From positions 1 to 5,223 of the forward strand of contig QIKC01000155.1 in the NCBI GenBank assembly GCA_003232855.1: a DNA stretch of 5,223 nt, given 5' to 3'. Below the pieces are notes generated by a model, which ran no database searches, was not told the DNA's origin, and saw nothing but the letters and a program-made list of their open reading frames with translations. The stretch is from Verrucomicrobiales bacterium (lineage in GTDB: Bacteria; Verrucomicrobiota; Verrucomicrobiia; Verrucomicrobiales; DEV007). Shown in pieces: positions 1 to 3,690 of this stretch. Position numbers and translations under genes: made by a program. Position 1 is the stretch's first letter; each line of letters opens with the position of its first letter.

Positions 1-1
1 C

Positions 2-115
2 GATCAGTCGATCAAGTTTTCCAAAGGATTGAGCTTGAAATGTTGGGATATCGTGCTAAAGACGCTATCCATTATGCCCCGCGAGGGGCGTTTCGCCATT
101 AACATCCGCACCTGA
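2..115 (+). CDS. 3' end of an unidentified gene (partial, runs off left edge)
   Basis: An open frame enters from the left edge and stops at TGA 113-115, giving 37 residues that end in REGRFAINIRT. The neighbouring frame is also open to a TAA at 100-102. This frame is preferred because about two thirds of its codons end in G or C, as in the genes downstream, against about 40% in the alternative. The segment with SLKCWDIVLKTLSI loosely resembles the C-terminal tail of polyprenyl-phosphate sugar transferases (a Ser-Leu...Asp-Ile...Leu-Lys-Thr pattern), but it is too short to assign. It lies 83 bp upstream of rpoZ on the same strand, and no convincing terminator lies between them. Confidence 0.4.
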   Translation, partial: DQSIKFSKGLSLKCWDIVLKTLSIMPREGRFAINIRT

Positions 116-198
116 TCCCAACTGAAAAATAGCGACCGGAAGATCGTTGCCTCCCCTCCTCAGAGGCCGGCGACGGGTCGCACTGACAAGCCCGCTCT

Positions 199-408
199 AT
201 GAAAACCGAACTCGTCGAGAAAGCCTCGGAACTCATCCCTGACGCCCCTACGCTCATCAACATGGTCTCCAAGCGAGTCCACCAGCTCAACAACGGTCGC
301 AGCCCGCTGATCCCGATGATGGAACGCCTCGGCGCCGCCGACATCGCGCTCACCGAGATCATCGAAGGCAAAATCGTCCTCGTCGAGGACGAAACGGCCG
401 AAGAGTAA
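199..408 (+). CDS. rpoZ: DNA-directed RNA polymerase subunit omega
   Basis: Small subunit of RNA polymerase that helps fold and assemble the beta' subunit. The 69-residue product carries the family core: VSKRVHQLNNGRSPLI at residues 23-38 corresponds to the ARRARQM...GKDPL helix of E. coli omega, and ADIALTEIIEGKI near residues 47-59 corresponds to its VIALREIEEGLI helix. The acidic tail is short, so the protein is smaller than the 91-residue E. coli subunit, as is usual outside Proteobacteria. The ATG at 199 is the only sensible start. It has no clear Shine-Dalgarno sequence (the upstream bases are acaagcccgctct). smpB follows 80 bp downstream on the same strand and could be cotranscribed. 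The call rests on motif recognition and is fairly secure for so short a protein. Confidence 0.88.
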   Translation: MKTELVEKASELIPDAPTLINMVSKRVHQLNNGRSPLIPMMERLGAADIALTEIIEGKIVLVEDETAEE

Positions 409-466
409 TCCTCCCCGCTTTTCCAAAAGCATCCGCACGATAGCCCCGCCTCCTCCTAGGGGCGAC

Positions 467-483
467 TTGGCGAGGCACGCCAA
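467..483 (+). promoter_or_regulatory. Small hairpin immediately upstream of the smpB start
   Basis: TTGGCG (467-472) and CGCCAA (478-483) form a perfect 6-bp stem around an AGGCA loop, ending five bases before the smpB ATG. No Shine-Dalgarno sequence is visible there. The hairpin occupies the position where a ribosome binding site would lie, so it might affect initiation. A perfect 6-bp stem can arise by chance, so any regulatory role is inference. Confidence 0.25.
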
Positions 484-488
484 TCCCC

Positions 489-944
489 ATGTCTCAGGAT
501 ATCGCCACCAATCGTAAGGCGCGCCACGATTTCCAAATCCTCGAAAAATTCGAGGCGGGAATCGAGCTAAAAGGCACCGAGGTCAAATCGATCCGTGCCG
601 GCCACGTGCATCTACAAGACGCCTTCGGTCAGGTGCAGCGCGGACAAATGTTCCTACTCGGCTGCGATATCAAGCCATACGCAGCGGCCAGCCACGAGCA
701 GCACGAACCGCGCCGCCTGCGCCGACTACTGCTACACCGCAAAGAAATCGACAAGATCGAGAGCAAGCTCAACGAAAAAGGCTTATCGCTACCCGTGCTG
801 CGGATGTACTGGAAAGATCGCAAGGTAAAGGTCGAACTCGGCCTCGGTCGCGGCAAGGCGCAGCACGATAAGCGCGAGACTTTGAAGAAAAAGGTGCAAA
901 CACGCGAGGCACAGAGAGAGATGGCGCGCTTCAACAAGAGCTGA
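489..944 (+). CDS. smpB: SsrA-binding protein SmpB
   Basis: RNA-binding partner of tmRNA in trans-translation. It delivers alanyl-tmRNA to ribosomes stalled without a stop codon, acting in the cytoplasm. At 151 residues it has normal family length. Visible signatures are NRKARHDFQILEKFEAGIEL near residues 8-27, then KGTEVKSIRAG (28-38), the LLLHRKEIDKI segment, KVKVELGLGRGKAQHDKRE, and a basic tail ending REMARFNKS. That tail corresponds to the helix inserted into the mRNA channel. The ATG at 489 fits the family N-terminus. No Shine-Dalgarno sequence precedes it, and a small hairpin sits directly upstream. It follows rpoZ by 80 bp and converges on mnmA with a 74-bp gap. The tmRNA gene itself is not in this window. 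Confidence 0.97.
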   Translation: MSQDIATNRKARHDFQILEKFEAGIELKGTEVKSIRAGHVHLQDAFGQVQRGQMFLLGCDIKPYAAASHEQHEPRRLRRLLLHRKEIDKIESKLNEKGLSLPVLRMYWKDRKVKVELGLGRGKAQHDKRETLKKKVQTREAQREMARFNKS

Positions 945-993
945 ACCGTCAATCGTCAAACATCAGGACTTCGCCGGCCACAACCTGCTCAAT

Positions 994-1013
994 CGGCGCG
1001 AGAGAACGCACCG
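994..1013 (-). terminator. Weak candidate hairpin just after mnmA
   Basis: Read on the - strand, CGGTGCG and CGCGCCG form a 7-bp stem with one G-U wobble around a 6-nt loop, beginning six bases beyond the mnmA stop. No T-run follows, so this is not a canonical intrinsic terminator. It is the only hairpin of note in the 74-bp gap between the convergent smpB and mnmA genes. It may only protect the 3' end or may be incidental. Confidence 0.25.
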
Positions 1014-1018
1014 GAATC

Positions 1019-2098
1019 TCAGTAGAGAATCCGCCGAAACACCCCGCCGCCCAGCAACGTCTCCCCCTCATACAACGCGCAGATCTGCCCCGGCGTCAGC
1101 GCCCGTTGCGGATCGTCAAAGCGCAGTTCCGCGCCGCCATGCCCGTCGGGACGGTACTCCGCTGACACCGCCGGAGTGCGATAGCGCGGCTGCGCCAACA
1201 ACACCTCGCCAGCAGCGGGCACGCGATTGATAAAAGACAATTCGGCGAGCTCGCAGCGCGATGCGTAAAGGCGCGGCGTATCCTCGCGATCAAAGGCCAC
1301 CACCAGCTCATTGCTCTCACCGCGTTTCTCCACCACCACATAAGCCTCGCCAAAAGTGTTCGACGGCACGCCCACGCCCTTGCGCTGGCCCAGCGTAAAC
1401 AGGTGCAGACCGCGATGCTCCCCTAACACCTTCCCCTCCAGATCGACGATCGCCCCAGGCCGATCCGGGACGAAAGCGGAGAGAAAATCCGCCATCTTCA
1501 CCTGGCCGATAAAACAAATCCCCTGACTATCCTTCTTGCCAGCGTTCGGCAGACCGAGCCTCTGCGCCTCCGCGCGCAACTCCGGCTTGAGCATATGGCC
1601 GATCGGGAACAACGCACCGCACGCCTGCCGCTGACCTAGCAAGGCCAAAAAATAAGTTTGATTCTTGTTCGGATCGACCCCGCAGAGAATATCCACCGAA
1701 CCATCCGGGTTGTCCCGCCGCTGCGCGTAGTGCCCGGTGGCGACCGCCGCGCAGCCCTGCTCCCGCGCGTAATCGAGGAAGACGCCAAACTTCATCTCAC
1801 GGTTGCAAATCACATCCGGATTCGGCGTCACACCGCTGCGATATCCCTCCAGCAAATAATTCACCACCCGCCCCCGATACTCATCCATCATATTCACCAC
1901 CCGGAACTCGATCCCCAGATGCTCCGCCACCGCGCGCGCATCCTCGATGTCTTGCTGCCACGGGCAGTCGCCAACGATGTTCTCCTCGTTGATCCAATTC
2001 TTCATGTAGGCGCCGACCACATCATGGCCCTCGGCGACAAGTCGCGCCGCGGCCACACTGCTATCGACACCACCTGACATGGCGGCCAATATTCGCAT
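1019..2098 (-). CDS. mnmA: tRNA-specific 2-thiouridylase MnmA
   Basis: ATP-dependent enzyme that installs the 2-thio group on U34 of tRNAs for Lys, Glu and Gln, taking sulfur from a cysteine desulfurase relay. The 359-residue product is full length. The N-terminal PP-loop is SGGVDSS at residues 8-14, which binds ATP. The catalytic pair is Cys98 (in [13 protein letters not shown]) and Cys195 (in SQGICFIG), matching Cys102 and Cys199 of the E. coli enzyme. TGHYAQR near 121-127 and NKNQTYFL near 144-151 are typical, and LFTLGQRKG (233-241) opens the central domain before the C-terminal beta barrel. The N-terminus [14 protein letters not shown] supports the ATG at 2098, which again lacks a clear Shine-Dalgarno sequence. 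It is transcribed toward smpB and divergently from the gene at 2181. Confidence 0.97.
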   Translation of the reverse strand: MRILAAMSGGVDSSVAAARLVAEGHDVVGAYMKNWINEENIVGDCPWQQDIEDARAVAEHLGIEFRVVNMMDEYRGRVVNYLLEGYRSGVTPNPDVICNREMKFGVFLDYAREQGCAAVATGHYAQRRDNPDGSVDILCGVDPNKNQTYFLALLGQRQACGALFPIGHMLKPELRAEAQRLGLPNAGKKDSQGICFIGQVKMADFLSAFVPDRPGAIVDLEGKVLGEHRGLHLFTLGQRKGVGVPSNTFGEAYVVVEKRGESNELVVAFDREDTPRLYASRCELAELSFINRVPAAGEVLLAQPRYRTPAVSAEYRPDGHGGAELRFDDPQRALTPGQICALYEGETLLGGGVFRRILY

Positions 2099-2180
2099 TC
2101 GGGCAAATAGTCCGGGCAGGTGGACAAACTATCAAGTGGACGATTCGCCCGAAGCCTGATACCGGACGGGAGACACCCCT
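2099..2180. promoter_or_regulatory. Divergent intergenic region between mnmA and the membrane-protein gene
   Basis: This 82-bp gap must hold, or adjoin, the promoters of both flanking genes. On the - strand TTGATA (2135-2130) is one base from the -35 consensus, but no good -10 lies 16-18 bp further on. A perfect 7-bp inverted repeat, TTCGGGC at 2098-2104 and GCCCGAA at 2147-2153, brackets most of the gap. It could be a widely spaced operator or chance. Confidence 0.3.
2168..2172 (+). promoter_or_regulatory. Shine-Dalgarno-like site for the gene at 2181
   Basis: GGGAG lies eight bases before the ATG at 2181, a good Shine-Dalgarno match and spacing. It is the clearest ribosome binding site in the window; the other intact genes lack one. 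It supports the chosen start. Confidence 0.6.
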
Positions 2181-2927
2181 ATGAGCACCTCCGACATCGT
2201 CGTCCAAGATCACGAACGCCCACCCGAACGCGGCTCCAACAGAAGGCCGCGCCCCGGCGATGATAACCCCAACCCACGCGCGCCGAAATTCGGCTGCATT
2301 CTGGTCGGCCTACTCGGCGCCTTCTTCATCGGAATCGCCATCAACGTCGTCCTCTCCGGCCTCCGCCACTACGATAACCTGGCAAATTTCACCCAGCCCG
2401 CCGCCCTCGAACTCCCCGAAGATCGCGGCACCGAGGCCGAACTGCTGACGATCCGCGAACGCGTCGAGCTGTTCCGCAAAACGGCCCTCGCGGGCAAAGA
2501 CCCTGCCGAACTCTCGCTCTCCGCGAAAGACCTCAATATCCTCATCGCCAACGACGCCTATCTCGCCGATGTCCGCGAAACCGTGTTCTTTGAAAAAATC
2601 GATGACGATGGCCTAATCCACGCCCAGATCTCCCGCCCCATGGCCAAAGTCCTGCCCTGGAAGCCGCGCCGCTACCTAAACGGCAAAATGACCCTCAAGA
2701 TCGAAGCGGCACCCGGTCAAGTCTTCCTCCGCGTCGTGGACATCGAAGTCCCCAATGGCAACTTCGATGCAAAGATTCTCGCCGCCTGGCAGACCCAAGA
2801 CGAGCTCGATCCCTACAAAAACGACGAGGACTTCGAAGACGTCATCAAAACCATCCAATCCGCCACCCACGGCGAAGGCCAAATCACCTTCTCCACTGCG
2901 CATCCGGAGATCGAAGATGGAAAATAA
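2181..2927 (+). CDS. Single-pass membrane protein of unknown function
   Basis: I do not recognise a named family. The 248-residue product starts with a hydrophilic, Pro/Arg-rich, probably disordered stretch of about 37 residues. One hydrophobic segment follows at about 38-61 (CILVGLLGAFFIGIAINVVL). The remaining ~185 residues are then probably outside the cytoplasm; with positive charge before the segment, an N-in topology is inferred. The soluble part contains LSLSAKDLNILIAND (111-125) and GKMTLKIEAA (168-177), a pattern I associate with uncharacterised Verrucomicrobia/Planctomycetes membrane proteins, but I cannot place it further. GGGAG eight bases upstream supports the ATG. The last ~10 codons and the stop lie inside the first copy of the composite repeat, so the native C-terminus may have been replaced or extended. 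The gene is divergent from mnmA with no operon partner visible. Confidence 0.85.
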   Translation: MSTSDIVVQDHERPPERGSNRRPRPGDDNPNPRAPKFGCILVGLLGAFFIGIAINVVLSGLRHYDNLANFTQPAALELPEDRGTEAELLTIRERVELFRKTALAGKDPAELSLSAKDLNILIANDAYLADVRETVFFEKIDDDGLIHAQISRPMAKVLPWKPRRYLNGKMTLKIEAAPGQVFLRVVDIEVPNGNFDAKILAAWQTQDELDPYKNDEDFEDVIKTIQSATHGEGQITFSTAHPEIEDGK

Positions 2928-2951
2928 GATCGGAGATCTGACGACGCCAAT

Positions 2952-2999
2952 GTGGTGGGGGCGTCTCGCCCCCCGATTGGAGCGGGACGCTCCCGCCAC
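2952..2999. repeat. 48-bp hairpin in repeat copy 1
   Basis: An imperfect palindrome with arms of 21 bases and a 6-base loop (CCGATT). The outer arms GTGGTGGGGGCGTC and GACGCTCCCGCCAC pair throughout if G-U wobbles are allowed. The inner seven positions pair except for one C-A mismatch. Local alternatives also exist: GGGGGCG-TCT-CGCCCCC and GGAGCG-GGA-CGCTCC could form two small hairpins instead. It lies downstream of the convergent gene ends and could also end transcription, though no T-run follows. Confidence 0.8.
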
Positions 3000-3015
3000 A
3001 GATACCTCCAAAAAA

Positions 3016-3035
3016 ATTCGCGAGCATTCGCGGGC
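3016..3035 (+). repeat. Two tandem decamers (ATTCGCG-NNC) in copy 1
   Basis: ATTCGCGAGC is followed directly by ATTCGCGGGC. Copy 2 of the composite repeat has the same two units with a third, ATTCGCGTCC, between them, so the unit number varies between copies. Confidence 0.8.
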
Positions 3036-3052
3036 AAAAATCCTCCAGAAGC

Positions 3053-3072
3053 AAAGTGCCAGGCACTGTTCG
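3053..3072 (+). repeat. 20-bp direct repeat with 13-nt palindrome, copy A
   Basis: AAAGTGCCAGGCACTGTTCG is identical to bases 3438-3457. It contains the palindrome AGTGCCAGGCACT (6-bp arms around one base). The two copies bracket the antitoxin-like gene, enclosing 365 bp. No transposase gene is nearby, so this looks like a short interspersed palindromic (REP-like) repeat. Confidence 0.8.
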
Positions 3073-3093
3073 AATAAGGCACTGTTCGATCAA
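3062..3093 (+). repeat. Imperfect 16-bp tandem duplication at the toxin/repeat junction
   Basis: ggcactgttcgaataa (3062-3077) is followed directly by ggcactgttcgatcaa (3078-3093), matching at 14 of 16 positions. The first unit belongs to the 20-bp repeat. The second, read on the - strand, encodes the start of the putative toxin remnant. It may mark the rearrangement that truncated the toxin gene. Confidence 0.7.
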
Positions 3094-3102
3094 CACCCTC
3101 AC
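3075..3102 (-). pseudogene. Probable 5' remnant of a PIN-like (DUF5615-type) toxin gene
   Basis: A GTG at 3102-3100 overlaps the antitoxin stop (GTGA), the usual arrangement for cotranslated toxin-antitoxin pairs. It opens a frame reading MRVLIEQCL if GTG is taken as Met. This resembles the start of DUF5615 PIN-like toxins, commonly M-K/R-x-L-I/L-D-E/Q-x-L, in which an early acidic residue belongs to the active site. DUF433 proteins are commonly encoded next to such toxins. After about nine codons the frame passes into the palindromic repeat and composite repeat copy 1 (IRTVPGTLL and onward), which is not toxin sequence. I read this as a gene whose body was lost and replaced by repeat DNA. 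Nine codons is very little, so the identification rests on position, overlap and motif together. Confidence 0.45.
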
Positions 3103-3338
3103 CGTGTAATAGCCATGGGTAGCTCCCTTTCTTCGGATCTCCATGCGCCATAGGCCAATGCGGCCGAGATATCTTCCTCCTCCAGATAGGGATACAACGC
3201 GAGAATCTCCTCGCGTCCTGTCCCCGCGGAAATCAGACCTAGGATCATGCCTACAGTGACTCGCATTCCACGGATACAGGGCTTGCCTCCCATTACAGCG
3301 GGGTCAAAGGTGATGCGTTCTATATCAGGAAAATTCAT
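3099..3338 (-). CDS. DUF433 family antitoxin-like protein
   Basis: The 79-residue product matches the DUF433 pattern: an N-terminal ERITFDPAVMGGKPCIRGMR (residues 8-27), then VTVGMILGLISAG, GREEILALYPYLEEEDISAALAYGAW, and a charged end, ERELPMAITR. DUF433 proteins are small helical, probably DNA-binding proteins, usually annotated as antitoxins and often paired with a DUF5615 PIN-like toxin. That partner is expected immediately downstream, but only a putative start remains before repeat DNA. The GCATG context at 3338 has no Shine-Dalgarno sequence, and the product begins MNFPDIERI. The gene is complete and in frame, so it may still be expressed and could act on related loci elsewhere. 20-bp direct repeats flank it on both sides. 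Confidence 0.85.
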   Translation of the reverse strand: MNFPDIERITFDPAVMGGKPCIRGMRVTVGMILGLISAGTGREEILALYPYLEEEDISAALAYGAWRSEERELPMAITR

Positions 3339-3344
3339 GCAAAT

Positions 3345-3373
3345 AACTTATCACTGCGCCCCATTGTTGTCGA
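3345..3373 (-). promoter_or_regulatory. Candidate promoter of the DUF433 gene
   Basis: Read on the - strand, TCGACA (3373-3368) differs from the -35 consensus by one base. It is followed after 17 bp by TAAGTT (3350-3345), a weak TAnnnT -10. The predicted transcript start would fall close to the ATG at 3338, giving an almost leaderless mRNA, consistent with the lack of a Shine-Dalgarno site. The -10 match is poor, so this is tentative. Confidence 0.3.
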
Positions 3374-3437
3374 GCGACCATATTTTTAGCACCGTCTAAG
3401 AATACCGGCGGATGGTTGGCTGTTAAGAAAAATAAGA

Positions 3438-3457
3438 AAAGTGCCAGGCACTGTTCG
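3438..3457 (+). repeat. 20-bp direct repeat with 13-nt palindrome, copy B
   Basis: Identical to 3053-3072 and in the same orientation. Here it lies 14 bp to the left of composite repeat copy 2, whereas copy A lies to the right of composite copy 1. The palindrome and the composite repeat therefore behave as separate units that cluster together. Confidence 0.8.
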
Positions 3458-3520
3458 GGTAAAAATGGATGCTGCGCATCTGGAGATGGAAGATGAGGTC
3501 GAAGATCTGACGACGCCAAT

Positions 3521-3568
3521 GTGGTGGGGGCGTCTCGCCCCCCGATTGGAGCGGGACGCTCCCACCAC
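3521..3568. repeat. 48-bp hairpin in repeat copy 2
   Basis: Same palindrome as 2952-2999 with a single difference, A at 3564 where copy 1 has G at 2995. Both pair with a T (3525 and 2956), so the change turns a T-G wobble into a T-A pair and keeps the stem. Confidence 0.8.
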
Positions 3569-3584
3569 AAGTGCCTCCAAAAAA

Positions 3585-3614
3585 ATTCGCGAGCATTCGC
3601 GTCCATTCGCGGGC
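3585..3614 (+). repeat. Three tandem decamers (ATTCGCG-NNC) in copy 2
   Basis: ATTCGCGAGC, ATTCGCGTCC and ATTCGCGGGC lie head to tail. Copy 1 lacks the middle unit. The constant part is ATTCGCG and the last three bases vary. Confidence 0.8.
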
Positions 3615-3650
3615 AAAAATCCTCCAGCGAACCAGAAAATCTAACCTTTG

Positions 3651-3678
3651 TTGACATTTTTTATAATTACTGTAATTT
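3651..3678 (+). promoter_or_regulatory. Candidate promoter of the secreted protease gene
   Basis: TTGACA at 3651-3656 is a perfect -35 box at the start of an abrupt AT-rich patch in otherwise GC-rich DNA. TAATTT at 3673-3678, after a 16-bp spacer, fits a TAnnnT -10. Transcription would start at about 3685, only a few bases before the ATG at 3690, giving a nearly leaderless mRNA. A perfect TATAAT also occurs at 3662-3667 but is only 5 bp from this -35, so it cannot use it. Confidence 0.5.
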
Positions 3679-3690
3679 ATGGTAATTATA
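3662..3690. promoter_or_regulatory. Perfect 9-bp dyad over the promoter and start codon
   Basis: TATAATTAC (3662-3670) and GTAATTATA (3682-3690) are exact reverse complements separated by 11 bp. The dyad covers the spacer, the candidate -10, the expected transcript start and the A of the ATG. That is where a repressor operator would be effective. Its centre-to-centre spacing of 20 bp suits a dimeric helix-turn-helix protein. AT-richness raises the chance background, and no regulator is identified. Confidence 0.4.

Larger units (their letters stand above)
2896..3048 (+). repeat. Composite intergenic repeat, copy 1
   Basis: First of two direct copies of a roughly 155-bp element; the other is at 3472-3627. 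Bases 2934-2994 are identical to 3503-3563 (61 bp), and similarity extends on both sides. From left to right it has a purine-rich 5' part made of GGAGATC/GAAGATG-like 7-mers, a 48-bp hairpin, an A-run, two ATTCGCG decamers, and the end aaaaatcctccag. Copy 1 has about 7 bp more than copy 2 in the 5' part and lacks one decamer. Its left end overlaps the last codons of the gene ending at 2927. It contains no coding capacity that I believe, so it resembles a non-autonomous interspersed repeat. Confidence 0.85.
3472..3627 (+). repeat. Composite intergenic repeat, copy 2
   Basis: Second direct copy of the element at 2896-3048, 569 bp further on in the central block. It begins with the same ctgcgcatc and ends with the same aaaaatcctccag. 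Relative to copy 1 it is about 7 bp shorter in the purine-rich 5' part, carries one extra decamer, and has scattered substitutions. It lies between the antitoxin-like gene and the promoter region of the secreted protease gene. Confidence 0.85.

Noticed and set aside
76..89. GCCCC-GCGA-GGGGC hairpin as a terminator
   Set aside because: It lies inside the partial coding frame at 2-115, has a 5-bp stem and no T-run.
949..1022. Short - strand frame just after mnmA (…PVRSLAPIEQVVAGEVLMFDD)
   Set aside because: It reads like protein but is only about 25 codons, in a GC-rich gap where frames stay open by chance, with no start signal. It could be a tiny ORF or a decayed gene end, but cannot be supported.
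1658..2077. 139-residue open frame on the + strand
   Set aside because: It is antisense to mnmA, a secure gene, and is His/Ile/Arg-rich shadow sequence with no motif.
2755..3153. + and - strand open frames across repeat copy 1 (including a LTTPMWWGRLAPR-type product)
   Set aside because: The same peptide appears from copy 2 (3441-3644). The frames exist because the repeat lacks stops in several frames, and they start inside another gene or run through palindromes. I read them as non-coding repeat.
3053..3457. Complete insertion sequence bounded by the 20-bp repeats
   Set aside because: The repeats are direct, not inverted. The enclosed 365 bp encodes only the DUF433 protein and a toxin remnant, and there is no transposase, so at most it is a passively mobilised or repeat-bracketed segment.
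3585..3614. Decamer array as a small CRISPR
   Set aside because: The units are 10 bp with no spacers between them and only three in number; no cas genes are present.
3325..3657. 110-residue - strand open frame ending GAVISYLHEFS, overlapping the start of the DUF433 gene
   Set aside because: Much of it is translated repeat copy 2, and the unique part matches no family I know. The overlap with the DUF433 start looks accidental.
3648..3689. Upstream TTG start adding 14 residues to the protease
   Set aside because: The TTG overlaps the TTGACA box. The added residues (LTFFIITVIYGNY) come from the AT-rich promoter, and the ATG at 3690 gives a normal signal peptide.
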